From assembly GCA_002421565.1 (NCBI GenBank), contig DIKC01000122.1, forward strand, positions 1 to 18,936: a stretch of 18,936 nucleotides of DNA. Direction: 5' to 3'. Position numbers and translations under genes: made by a program. Numbering within the stretch: the first letter of the stretch is position 1; each line of letters opens with the position of its first letter. The DNA is from Desulfobulbaceae bacterium UBA5628. Lineage in GTDB: Bacteria > Desulfobacterota > Desulfobulbia > Desulfobulbales > Desulfurivibrionaceae. Positions 6,771 to 14,638 of the stretch are shown here, one piece after another. Under the pieces are notes generated by a model. That model saw only the letters and a list, made by a program, of their open reading frames with translations, did not search any database and had not been told where the DNA came from.

Positions 6771-7163
6771 CTAAAACAGATGACGCATGTGGATCGCTTC
6801 CCGTCGGACGCGGTTTATCCGGTAACTGTGGCAATCGCCGGGGGATCGCAGCCGCAGCGGATCCTTGCCCAAAAGCCGCATAAAAAGACCCATGGGGGTA
6901 ATCAGGGCATAAAAAACCACCCCAAGTATAATCCTGGTGTTGAGCCAGCCCAGGGCATGACCGAGGGCCATCCAGCCACGATGGGGCAACATCAGACCAC
7001 CGGGAAAAAGCAGCCCGAGCATAACCAGCAGACCACCGGGGGCCAGAGCCCAATAGCGCGGCAGGGTACCCCTCCAAAGGAAAGGCCACAGGCCGATAAG
7101 CAGAAACACCCCGCCAACCATAAGTCCGAACTGTCGTAATTCTCTTTTGCTGTGCTGCCTCAT
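6771..7163 (-). CDS. SxtJ-like membrane protein
   Basis: This 130-residue protein has a basic N terminus and three predicted transmembrane segments (about 11-29, 38-58 and 77-98). The third runs into the signature TPMGLFMRLLGKDPLRL, and the tail is basic and soluble. It matches the SxtJ family, small membrane proteins of unknown activity encoded next to O-carbamoyltransferases in many glycan loci and in saxitoxin clusters. It starts 15 bases after the carbamoyltransferase stop, with GAGAGG about five bases before the ATG. The DUF5989 gene follows after 18 bases. The tight order suggests that the three products work together at the inner membrane. Confidence 0.87.
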   Translation of the reverse strand: MRQHSKRELRQFGLMVGGVFLLIGLWPFLWRGTLPRYWALAPGGLLVMLGLLFPGGLMLPHRGWMALGHALGWLNTRIILGVVFYALITPMGLFMRLLGKDPLRLRSPGDCHSYRINRVRREAIHMRHLF

Positions 7164-7178
7164 GGCAACCTCTCTCGT

Positions 7179-9035
7179 TCAATCCAACTCAAATTCTTCA
7201 CGCCAGTCCGTATCATCCGACCAGTCAGGCTGCTGCTTCTTATCAAGAACACAATTTTCAAGGATAAGCACATCCATTTCCGTCCTCATGAAACAGCGGT
7301 AGGCATCCTCCGGCGTGCAGACAATGGGCTCACCCCGGACATTGAAAGAAGAGTTGACCAACACCGCGCACCCGGTCAGGGCCTCAAAAGCCTTGAGCAA
7401 AGCGGAATAGCGCGGATTGGTTTCGGGATGGACGGTTTGCACCCGGGCGGAATAGTCCAGATGGGTAACCGCTGGAATATCCGAACGGGGCTGGTTGATC
7501 CGTCCTGTTCCTTTCTCATCCGCCATTTCCGCGCTTACAGGCAAGCGCCGTTCCTCCCGCACCGGCACTGCCAGCAGCATGTAGGGGCTCTCCGTATCCA
7601 TCGCGAAATATTCCGTCACTCGTTCGCACAGGACAGAGGGCGCAAAGGGACGGAATGACTCCCGGTATTTGATTTTACGGTTCATGACCTCCTGCATCCC
7701 GGGGTCGCGGGCATCTCCGAGAATACTGCGGTTGCCCAGCGCCCGGGGACCGAACTCCATCCGCCCTTGAAACCAGCCCACCACCTTGCCGGCGGCAAGC
7801 TCTGTTGCCACTAGCTCCACCAGGGCGGCTTCATCAAGCCGCTGATAAGGCGCCTGTCGATTCCACAAGAAACGCTCTATCTCCTCGTTGTTGTATGCCG
7901 GGCCGAGATAGGCGCCCTGCATCGCGTCAATGCCGCCCCGCACCTGGCGCGGCTGTTCCTCATAAAGATGCCAGCCGGCCAGGGCCGCCCCCACCGCCCC
8001 GCCCGCATCGCCGGCCGCCGGTTGAATCCAAATCTTCTTGAAGGCGCCGTCCCGAAGAATCCGGCCGTTACCGACGCAATTAAGCGCGACGCCGCCGGCC
8101 AGACATAGCGCATCCAAACCGGTCTCCCGATGCAAAGTGCGACTGAGGCGGAGCATAACCTCTTCGGTCACCGCCTGAATGGAACAGGCCAGATCCATTT
8201 CCTTCCGGGTGAGTTCACTTTCGGGACGGCGGGGTGGACCGCCGAAAAGCTCGGCAAACTTAGCCCCGGTCATGGTCAATCCCTGGCAGTAGTTAAAATA
8301 TGCCATGTTTAAACGAAAGGTGCCGTCCGGCTTGATATCCATGAGATGCCCGTAAATTTGATCAACGTATCGCGGGCTGCCGTAGGGGGCCAGCCCCATC
8401 AATTTGTATTCACCGGAATTCACCTTGAAGCCGGTGTAATAGGTAAAAGCGGAATAGAGCAGTCCCAGGGAATGGGGAAAGGGAATATCCCACAAAGGTG
8501 TGAGATCGTTGCCACTGCCAAGCCAGGCGGAAGTGGTGGCCCATTCGCCGACGCCGTCCAGACAAAGGATGGCGGCCTCGGTGAAGGGCGAGGGATAGAA
8601 GGCCGAGGCGGCGTGGGATTCGTGGTGTTCGGTGAAAAGAAAAAGCGGCAACTCCTGGGCGGAAAGCGCGGGGAAGGCGGCCTGCATTTCCCGGCGGAGG
8701 AGGGTGCGGAGAAAGAGTTTTTCCTTCATCCAGACCGGCATGGCGGTGACGAACGAGCGCAACCCCCGAGGAGCATAGGTCAGATAGGTCTCAATGATTC
8801 GCTCGAACTTGAGCAGGGGTTTGTCATAGAACACCATATATTTGAGATCGGCGGGCCTGATTCCCCCGGCCGCAAGGCAGTAGCGGGCGGCCAGGGAGGG
8901 AAAGTCGCGATCATGCTTAATTCTGGAGAATCGTTCTTCTTGGGCGGCGGCAATGATTTCGCCGTCCCGGATCAAGCAGGCCGCGCTGTCATGATAAAAA
9001 GCCGAAATTCCCAGGATATGAATGCTATGACCCAC
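7179..9035 (-). CDS. NodU/CmcH family O-carbamoyltransferase
   Basis: This 618-residue enzyme has the usual length and order of the family. The N-terminal Kae1-like domain opens ILGISAFYHDSAACLI and contains the metal-binding HHESHAASAFYPS motif (137-149). The C-terminal domain has EFGPRALGNRSILGDAR (427-443) and NSSFNVRGEPIVCTP (561-575), which bind carbamoyl phosphate and adenylate in characterised members. These enzymes transfer a carbamoyl group from carbamoyl phosphate, through carbamoyl-AMP, to a hydroxyl on a sugar or other acceptor. The start is GTG 9035, supported by AGGGAG seven bases upstream and by the absence of an alternative ATG before the conserved N terminus. It overlaps the end of the SGNH gene by 11 bases, which suggests translational coupling. 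The acceptor is inferred to be a sugar of the locus polysaccharide. Confidence 0.95.
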   Translation of the reverse strand: MGHSIHILGISAFYHDSAACLIRDGEIIAAAQEERFSRIKHDRDFPSLAARYCLAAGGIRPADLKYMVFYDKPLLKFERIIETYLTYAPRGLRSFVTAMPVWMKEKLFLRTLLRREMQAAFPALSAQELPLFLFTEHHESHAASAFYPSPFTEAAILCLDGVGEWATTSAWLGSGNDLTPLWDIPFPHSLGLLYSAFTYYTGFKVNSGEYKLMGLAPYGSPRYVDQIYGHLMDIKPDGTFRLNMAYFNYCQGLTMTGAKFAELFGGPPRRPESELTRKEMDLACSIQAVTEEVMLRLSRTLHRETGLDALCLAGGVALNCVGNGRILRDGAFKKIWIQPAAGDAGGAVGAALAGWHLYEEQPRQVRGGIDAMQGAYLGPAYNNEEIERFLWNRQAPYQRLDEAALVELVATELAAGKVVGWFQGRMEFGPRALGNRSILGDARDPGMQEVMNRKIKYRESFRPFAPSVLCERVTEYFAMDTESPYMLLAVPVREERRLPVSAEMADEKGTGRINQPRSDIPAVTHLDYSARVQTVHPETNPRYSALLKAFEALTGCAVLVNSSFNVRGEPIVCTPEDAYRCFMRTEMDVLILENCVLDKKQQPDWSDDTDWREEFELD

Positions 9036-10035
9036 TATCTATCTCCCTGGCCAGAATCTCGCCGATCAGGGTGCCATAAACGACATGGCCGGCAGGCTCA
9101 AGATGAACCTCATCGTGGAACCAGGCCCGACGCCGATTAGGAGCCGGTTCCCTGGCCCGCAGTTCGGCCCGCAGGTAACGGGCCGCGATTCCATGCCGGG
9201 CCAAGGCGTTCCGAACCCGCTCGTCCGGAGGCGTTCCGTTCGCCACCTGTTCCCGGGTGGGCAGAATAAAGATAAAATGGCGCACCCCACGTTCTTGATA
9301 ATAATGCTCCAGTGCCAGCAACCGTTTGGTCGCCCGCTCGACAATCAGGTTCTGCTGCTCTTCATCTACCCCAGCCCCGCCGGAGCCACGATAGCGCGAT
9401 GTATTGATCCGCCAGACCAAGTGCATCAGCAGATCCTGCAGGGCAAAACGCGGGCGCTCAGTCCAGAAAGGAACCGAAGCGATGCGGGTGATCCCCCGGT
9501 AAAAATCTCCCTCGATCAGACAGATGACCACGATCTCGGCCGGAGAAAAACCGTAGTCCCGCACCAGGCCGACGATATTTCCCACCCCCCAGGCGTTGAC
9601 CCCGCCGTTGCCGATCTGCCGACCAGGCAGGTGGCGGCCCGCTACTGAGCTGAAAAGCTGCTCATCAGCCACATACTGGCCGCCGTAAGTGACCGAATCG
9701 CCAAGGAAGAGGATTTTGCCGACGGGATTGTCATCCCAATCACCGCCCGCCGCCCGTAATCCGAGGTTGTTGATGGTCACCCTGGCGCCGTAAAGAAAAC
9801 CAAACCCGCCCCGTGGCTCGATCACCTGATGTGGTTTTGGCCGGTAACCGTGAAGCGGACTCCGCTCATAGAGTACCGGATTTCCAAGACCGCTGAAAGT
9901 TTTGAGGAATAATTCCAGACCAGCCACCACAACCACCAGCAAGCAGAACAGCAAAATAATTATGGCGATCGCCGGATGGCGGGCAAAACGGTTATTGAAA
10001 CCGGAGTCAGATGAAAAATTGCTCCCCTTCTTCAT
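9025..10035 (-). CDS. Membrane-anchored SGNH/GDSL-like hydrolase or esterase
   Basis: This 336-residue protein has one strong N-terminal transmembrane helix (about 21-44) and then an SGNH-like fold on the periplasmic side. Block I is FLGDSVTYG with Ser114 as probable nucleophile. Block II is NGGVNAWG (143-150). Block V is FHDEVHLEPAGH with Asp308 and His311. The usual block III Gly-x-Asn-Asp is replaced by IEGDF (174-178), so the oxyanion-hole Asn may be missing. ATG 10035, with GGAGG nearby, is preferred over the upstream GTG at 10077, which adds 14 residues before the basic N-region. Known relatives remove or transfer acyl groups on polysaccharides. Its family also sits beside the carbamoyltransferase and small membrane proteins in saxitoxin clusters (SxtL), as it does here. 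Confidence 0.82.
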   Translation of the reverse strand: MKKGSNFSSDSGFNNRFARHPAIAIIILLFCLLVVVVAGLELFLKTFSGLGNPVLYERSPLHGYRPKPHQVIEPRGGFGFLYGARVTINNLGLRAAGGDWDDNPVGKILFLGDSVTYGGQYVADEQLFSSVAGRHLPGRQIGNGGVNAWGVGNIVGLVRDYGFSPAEIVVICLIEGDFYRGITRIASVPFWTERPRFALQDLLMHLVWRINTSRYRGSGGAGVDEEQQNLIVERATKRLLALEHYYQERGVRHFIFILPTREQVANGTPPDERVRNALARHGIAARYLRAELRAREPAPNRRRAWFHDEVHLEPAGHVVYGTLIGEILAREIDSGS

Positions 10036-10201
10036 GTCCTCCAGCTCTCCTCCATATAATCCAGGGAAAGGGCTCACCGTCCAGACCGCGATTTACCAGC
10101 GTACGTACATACCCCAAGTTTCCCAGCTCCACCTCGACACGTCCATTGATCAGGTATTTCTTAACCACGGTTACGATAACCCGGCTCCACGGTTTCAGCA
10201 A
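10007..10201 (-). pseudogene. Possible remnant of a methyltransferase-like gene
   Basis: A 64-codon open frame fills the gap between the GT2 stop and the SGNH gene, overlapping the latter's 5' end. It has only a TTG start, and the only nearby GGAGG is about 19 bases away. The frame is continuous with the upstream GT2 frame through its stop codon. The middle, YLINGRVEVELGNLGYVRTL followed by VNRGLDGEPFPWI, looks like real protein. It recalls the N-terminal region of FkbM-like SAM methyltransferase families, in which a Gly-x-Pro-x-Pro-Trp motif precedes the catalytic domain. The rest of such a protein is absent. It may be a truncated gene, or simply an untranslated spacer; the resemblance is from memory and unverified. 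Confidence 0.3.
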
Positions 10202-10231
10202 GGGGGCTGTCCAGCAGGAAACACCTCCGAA

Positions 10232-11035
10232 TTATGGTTTAGGTTTCAGCCAGCGGTAAGCCAGGCGGGTCCGCCAGTTGAGAAGGTAGGCCAGACCCAC
10301 GGCCATCCGGCCGGCCAGACCGAGCTCAGCGGCGTACTGGCGGGCGGTGACCAGGGCGGCGTCGAGCTGGGCCCCGGTCTGGCGGCTGCCTTTGGCCGCG
10401 CCGTGGACCCGGAAATCGGCCAGATAATCGGTCAGCACTTTGGGATCGGTGATCCTGGCAAAGCGCAACCAAAGATCGTAATCCATGTCGAGGTGGCGAT
10501 TGACATCAAGGGGGCCGGCCAGTTCCCACAGGGATCGGTTCCAGAACACCGCCATCTGGGGAATGAAATCCTCGGTCAGCAGCTTAAGCCTGGAAAAACG
10601 GCGGCCACGCCAGTTTTTGTAGCGGACGATCAGGCTGCCGTGGGGCCGGCTTTGCGCGTCGATCATCCCGGCCCGGCCGTACAGCCAGCGCGGCTCGTCG
10701 GAATCCAGCCATTCCCGCACCCGGGCCAGGGTGCCCGGCCGCAGCCGGTCGTCGGAGTTGAGCCAGGCCATGATCCGGCCCCTGGCCAGGGCAAATCCCT
10801 GGTTGATGGCATCGGACTGGCCTTGATCCGGGGCAAAGTGGAGAATCAGTTGCTTGCCGTATTGCCGCTGCAATCCTAAGAGCAACTCGCGGGAACCATC
10901 CGTGGAACCGGGATCCATAACAATCAGTTCCAATTCCCCCCCCGCCTGGTAAAGCACCGACCGGACCGCCTCCTCCAGAAAAGCCGCCTGTTGATAGCAG
11001 GGCATGACCATGGAAATCAAATTGTTTGAGGTCAT
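10232..11035 (-). CDS. GT2 family glycosyltransferase
   Basis: This 267-residue GT-A fold enzyme shows the GT2 pattern. The nucleotide-binding strand is SMVMPCYQQAAFLEEAVRSV, followed by DPGSTDGSRE (41-50) and the metal-binding DxD equivalent LNSDD (92-96). A later acidic segment, HLDMDYDLWLRFA, is the usual position of the catalytic base. It lacks membrane segments and should act at the cytoplasmic face on a nucleotide sugar and a lipid-linked glycan. Its start overlaps the upstream GT2 stop by ATGA, so the pair is translationally coupled. Donor and acceptor cannot be told from the sequence. The DPGSTDG motif differs from the more common DGGSTDG found in its neighbour. Confidence 0.92.
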   Translation of the reverse strand: MTSNNLISMVMPCYQQAAFLEEAVRSVLYQAGGELELIVMDPGSTDGSRELLLGLQRQYGKQLILHFAPDQGQSDAINQGFALARGRIMAWLNSDDRLRPGTLARVREWLDSDEPRWLYGRAGMIDAQSRPHGSLIVRYKNWRGRRFSRLKLLTEDFIPQMAVFWNRSLWELAGPLDVNRHLDMDYDLWLRFARITDPKVLTDYLADFRVHGAAKGSRQTGAQLDAALVTARQYAAELGLAGRMAVGLAYLLNWRTRLAYRWLKPKP

Positions 11036-11955
11036 AGGCGCTCTGATGGCGATTTTTCAACCTGACGGTAGAGCGCCTGGGCCGTACGATAGTTGCGCCA
11101 GATATGAGGGGTGAATAGACTTCTGACGGTCTTCCAGGAGGATAACACGGTCGCCGTTGCTTGCGCCAAATCGTTCATCATGGCCCTGAGTTGTCCTTTT
11201 CGCCACTTCTCCTTGGCCGCCATTGCCAGCAATCTTGCCAACTCCAGCCGAAAATAGGCGGGCAGCCCGGGACAGCCATAGCGGCGAGCAACCGATTCCA
11301 CTTCCGCCAGGCGGGCGAAACCGCCCTCGGCGGTCTTATTTGAACCCAGCCAGCGATAACTGGCCAGCAGCTCCGCAAGATACACCACTTCGCCCTGCCG
11401 GGCCAGACGGAGCCAGAGATCCCAATCCATGGCCCAATTCAGCGCCCGATCCAGGCCGCCGGCCGCCTCATAGGCGGCACGGCTGAAAAAAGCGGCCGGC
11501 TGAACAATGTAATCGCCGTAATGGAGCAGGCGATGATAGCTATATGGTTCCACCACCGTGCAGTGGGCGATGAAACGGTCATGGGCGTCGATAAAGTCGG
11601 CATTGCCGTAAATCAGCACCGCCGCGGGATGGGCCTGAAAACCGGCCACTACCCGGCGAATGGCGCCGGGCTTGAGCAGGTCATCGGCGTTCAGCCAGCC
11701 GAGAAGCGGGCCGCTGGTTCTGGCAAAGCCGCTGGCAATGGCATCCGTCTGGCCGCCGTCTTTAGCGCTGACCCAGGCCACCCGGTCGCCGTATTCCCGG
11801 AGCATTTCCACCGTACCGTCGGTGGAGCCGCCATCCATCACCAGATATTCGATATGGGGATAATCTTGGGCGAGTACGCTTTCGATGGCGGCGCGCAGGT
11901 AAGGGCGGGCGTTATAGCTGGGGGTGATCAGAGTTACGCGCGGCAAATCGGACAA
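11032..11955 (-). CDS. GT2 family glycosyltransferase
   Basis: This 307-residue GT-A enzyme opens with VTLITPSYNARPYLRAAIES. It has DGGSTDGT (41-48), the sugar-nucleotide and metal-binding LNADD (88-92), and MDWDLWLRLA at the expected catalytic-base position. The C-terminal 80 residues are Arg/Ala/Leu-rich and amphipathic, which may help membrane association. It is related to the downstream GT2 in layout, as if by an old duplication. The start is TTG 11955 with GGAG eight bases upstream; no ATG lies before the conserved N terminus. It is the first gene of the minus-strand operon, 38 bases from a TTGACA-type promoter candidate. The sugar transferred is unknown. Confidence 0.92.
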   Translation of the reverse strand: MSDLPRVTLITPSYNARPYLRAAIESVLAQDYPHIEYLVMDGGSTDGTVEMLREYGDRVAWVSAKDGGQTDAIASGFARTSGPLLGWLNADDLLKPGAIRRVVAGFQAHPAAVLIYGNADFIDAHDRFIAHCTVVEPYSYHRLLHYGDYIVQPAAFFSRAAYEAAGGLDRALNWAMDWDLWLRLARQGEVVYLAELLASYRWLGSNKTAEGGFARLAEVESVARRYGCPGLPAYFRLELARLLAMAAKEKWRKGQLRAMMNDLAQATATVLSSWKTVRSLFTPHIWRNYRTAQALYRQVEKSPSERL

Positions 11956-12000
11956 GATGTTTTCTCCATTGTTTGGTAAGTTTTCCGGGGAGTATCTTTA

Positions 12001-12027
12001 GTTATCCAGAAGGAGATATTATGTCAA
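12001..12027 (-). promoter_or_regulatory. Candidate sigma-70 promoter of the minus-strand operon
   Basis: On the minus strand, a perfect TTGACA (12022-12027) is followed after 15 bases by GATAAC (12001-12006), which matches the -10 consensus at four positions. Transcription would start near 11994, leaving about 40 bases of leader before the TTG start of the first GT2. The spacer is shorter than ideal. Confidence 0.4.
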
Positions 12028-12089
12028 GAACGCTATCCCTCGCTGCGGAGGATTATAAATATCAGGCGATTTTCATTCAAATGCGTTAA
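12021..12089 (+). CDS. 22-residue ORF with good ribosome-binding site (possible leader peptide)
   Basis: ATG 12021 follows AAGGAG by five bases and opens a 22-codon frame (MSRTLSLAAEDYKY...) ending at TAA 12087, 52 bases before the radical SAM gene. It has no recognisable domain or transmembrane segment. Its Shine-Dalgarno is better than that of most genes in the window. It could be a leader peptide for the plus-strand operon or a short protein. Its first codons also hold the -35 hexamer of the candidate divergent promoter, so the pattern could be a coincidence. Confidence 0.28.
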   Translation: MSRTLSLAAEDYKYQAIFIQMR

Positions 12090-12140
12090 CTTGGCGAAAA
12101 TTTTAATCATTCATCAACAAGTGTAAAAAAGGGACGATGC

Positions 12141-13235
12141 ATGGGCTCCGTTGTTCGGATGCTGAAAACCGCAACTATTGCGCCGGTTCAAACCCTGAGA
12201 GGCATTGGCCACCGCTTGCTGCTGAATCTACGGCAGCCGCCACAGGTGGCGCGGTTGCGGGAAATAGTCCAGGAAACTCCTCTTATTCTCCAGATTGAAA
12301 CAACCAATATCTGCAACTCCCGCTGTGTATTCTGCGCCTACCCAAACATGAAGCGACCTAAAGGGGTCATGAGCATGCCCCTGTTCGAGAAAATCGTGCA
12401 GGATTACTGCCGGATGGGCGGCGGCCCGGTTTCCCTTACCCCGGTGGTCGGCGATGCACTGCTTGACCCCCACCTGCTCCAACGAATTGAGCTTCTGGCC
12501 GCCCAGAAGAAAATTAACCAGATATCGTTGACCACTAATGCCATTGCCCTGGAACGCTATTCGGACGACGATCTCGCCACTATCCTTAACAAGCTTGCCT
12601 GTATACAGATAAGTATCGGCGGCCTGGCTCCCTTGACCTACCGGACCATGTACGGCGTTGACCGATTCCCCCAAGTTGAGCGAGCGATGGAACGGTTAAT
12701 GACCCTCAAGGACCGTGTTGCCGGCCGACCAGCGGCCGTAATCTTTGCCTTTCGCACCAACGATTGGCAGTTCGAGCACCGTTATCGGCGGCAACTCAAG
12801 GAATATCGGCGACGCGGGATATTCGTCAGCCATATCTGGAATTACGCCAATTATGCCGGACAGGTGCAAACCGACCGGCAACTCCGTTTGGAAGTGATCG
12901 ACGGTCACGGAGAAAGGCTCCATTCCTGCATTTACGCAAACGTCCACATGGCTGTTTGTTGGGACGGCCATATAACCGCCTGCGGTTGCGCCGACTTTGA
13001 GGGCCAGGCGCTTGGGATCGGTCATGCCGGCGAAGACACCTTAACGGAAGTATGGTCCGGCCAGAAGCGCGCCGCGATCCTCGATTCTTTTGCCGCCGGG
13101 AAAACGCCCGGCATCTGCCGGAAATGTTCCGCCTACCAGCCGGATTTCACTGTTTTTGCCCAACCGTTCTGCCGGGACATCTCGCGGCGCCAGCCCCTGC
13201 CCCTGGAATACTTCCAACAGTTCTGGGGAGGATGA
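12141..13235 (+). CDS. Radical SAM/SPASM domain protein
   Basis: This 364-residue protein carries the radical SAM iron-sulfur motif CxxxCxxC at Cys58, 62 and 65 (CNSRCVFCAY). A Gly-rich VSLTPVVGDALLDP segment (97-110) and LTTNA (130-134) lie in a partial TIM-barrel layout. The C-terminal region has Cys263, 273, 281, 283, 326, 329 and 344, a SPASM-like pattern that would bind one or two auxiliary clusters. It should cleave S-adenosylmethionine to start radical chemistry on an unknown substrate. Similar proteins occur in glycan loci, but none is assigned a reaction that I can transfer here. GGGA lies six bases before the ATG. It is the first gene of the plus-strand operon, 26 bases ahead of the flippase. 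Confidence 0.9.
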   Translation: MGSVVRMLKTATIAPVQTLRGIGHRLLLNLRQPPQVARLREIVQETPLILQIETTNICNSRCVFCAYPNMKRPKGVMSMPLFEKIVQDYCRMGGGPVSLTPVVGDALLDPHLLQRIELLAAQKKINQISLTTNAIALERYSDDDLATILNKLACIQISIGGLAPLTYRTMYGVDRFPQVERAMERLMTLKDRVAGRPAAVIFAFRTNDWQFEHRYRRQLKEYRRRGIFVSHIWNYANYAGQVQTDRQLRLEVIDGHGERLHSCIYANVHMAVCWDGHITACGCADFEGQALGIGHAGEDTLTEVWSGQKRAAILDSFAAGKTPGICRKCSAYQPDFTVFAQPFCRDISRRQPLPLEYFQQFWGG

Positions 13236-13261
13236 CTTAATTTCATGAACTGGGCAGGTGG

Positions 13262-14629
13262 ATGACGGAGCAGGCGAATAACAAGGAGTGGGGCCAGGGC
13301 TGGCTCAGGTTATTGCCGGCATTCGCGAGAGAAAAGATCTCGGGTCGCGCATATCTGCAAAATGTCATCGCCAATACCGGCTGGCAGTTTGCCGACAACC
13401 TGCTTAGGATGGGAATCGGGCTGCTCATCGGGATCTGGATCGCCCGCTATCTAGGTCCGGAACAGTTTGGCCTGCTCAGCTATGCCTTGGCCTTTGCCAG
13501 CCTCTTTCTGCCGCTGGCTACTTTGGGTCTTGACGACATTGCGGTTCGCAACCTGGTTCATGATCCTGCCGAACGACACAATATCTTGGGTACAGCTTTT
13601 ATTCTCAAACTGATCGGCGGCATGTTCAGTTTTACGGCGGCGATTTCCGCTATTTTCATTTTGCGGCCGATGGACAATTTAAGCCAGGGCCTGGTTGCCA
13701 TTATTGCCGCCGGCGCGATTTTCCAGGCTTTCAATGCCATCGAGTTCTGGTTCAACTCGCAGATCCAGGCCAAATACGCAGCCTTGGCCAGGAGCGGGGC
13801 CTTTCTGGCCGGCGCGCTGGCCAAAATCGGCTTGATTATCGCCGGCGCCTCTTTGCTCGCTTTTGCCTGGGTTGGCCTTCTGGAAATAATAGCCGGCTCA
13901 CTGGGCCTGATCCTTGCTTACCAGGCAAGGGGCCATAATATTCGGCGCTGGCAAGGCCACCTGGCAACAGCGACAGCCCTGCTCAAGGACAGTTGGCCGC
14001 TGATTTTTTCATGCATTGTTATTATGATTTATCTTCGCATCGATCAGGTCATGCTTGGGGAGATGACAAGCAGCGCCGAAGTGGGCGTCTATTCGGTGGC
14101 AGTCCGGCTTGCGGAAGTATGGTTCTTTATCCCAGGAGCCATCTACTGGTCACTCTTGCCCGGCCTGGTGGAGGCAAAAGCGGCCGACGAAGAATTGTTT
14201 TACCGGCGGCTGCAAAAATATTACAACCTGATGGCCCTGGTCGCTTATGCGATTGTTTTACCGATGATGTTCTTGGCCGAATGGCTGGTACTTATTCTCT
14301 TTGGGGTGGCCTATGCAGCGGCTGGCCCTATGCTGGCCATCCTGATCTGGGTCAATCTGTTCACTTTCCTGGAAATCGCCCGCAGCGCATTTTTCAATGT
14401 CATGAATTGGAACCGAATCTATTTGCTTACCCTGGCACTCGGCGCCGGCCTGAATGTTATCCTCAATTGGCTGCTGATACCAGTTTACGGAGGGTTGGGG
14501 GCCGTCATCTCATCGGTAGTTGCGTACTGGTTTGCCGCCCACGGCGCATGTTTTCTATTCAAACCGTTACGCAGAACCGGCCTGATGCTCACCAAGGCCA
14601 TTTTCTACCCTAAAATATGGGGGACTTGA
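13262..14629 (+). CDS. Wzx-type polysaccharide flippase (MOP superfamily)
   Basis: This 455-residue inner-membrane protein has about 12-14 hydrophobic helices from residue 35 onward. Its early WQFADNLLRMGIGLLIGIWI and ARYLGPEQFGLLSYALAFA segments are typical of Wzx/RfbX flippases. A C-terminal region, NVILNWLLIPVYGGLGAVIS, is also a family hallmark. Such proteins move undecaprenyl-pyrophosphate-linked oligosaccharide units across the inner membrane. This supports a Wzx/Wzy type pathway, although no Wzy polymerase is recognised in the window. The start has AGGTGG very close upstream. The methyltransferase gene follows after nine bases. Confidence 0.93.
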   Translation: MTEQANNKEWGQGWLRLLPAFAREKISGRAYLQNVIANTGWQFADNLLRMGIGLLIGIWIARYLGPEQFGLLSYALAFASLFLPLATLGLDDIAVRNLVHDPAERHNILGTAFILKLIGGMFSFTAAISAIFILRPMDNLSQGLVAIIAAGAIFQAFNAIEFWFNSQIQAKYAALARSGAFLAGALAKIGLIIAGASLLAFAWVGLLEIIAGSLGLILAYQARGHNIRRWQGHLATATALLKDSWPLIFSCIVIMIYLRIDQVMLGEMTSSAEVGVYSVAVRLAEVWFFIPGAIYWSLLPGLVEAKAADEELFYRRLQKYYNLMALVAYAIVLPMMFLAEWLVLILFGVAYAAAGPMLAILIWVNLFTFLEIARSAFFNVMNWNRIYLLTLALGAGLNVILNWLLIPVYGGLGAVISSVVAYWFAAHGACFLFKPLRRTGLMLTKAIFYPKIWGT

Positions 14630-14638
14630 GGGGCCGAA

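Noticed and set aside
6468..7139. 223-codon plus-strand open frame
   Set aside because: It is antisense to the TPR, DUF5989 and SxtJ-like genes, is rich in Gln/His/Pro typical of shadow frames, and has no family signature.
8346..9140. 264-codon plus-strand open frame opposite the carbamoyltransferase
   Set aside because: The minus strand encodes a full-length enzyme with all family motifs; this frame is a composition effect.
7179..10035. Saxitoxin biosynthesis cluster
   Set aside because: Only the carbamoyltransferase-associated tailoring families are shared; no core saxitoxin gene is in the window and the neighbours are glycan genes.
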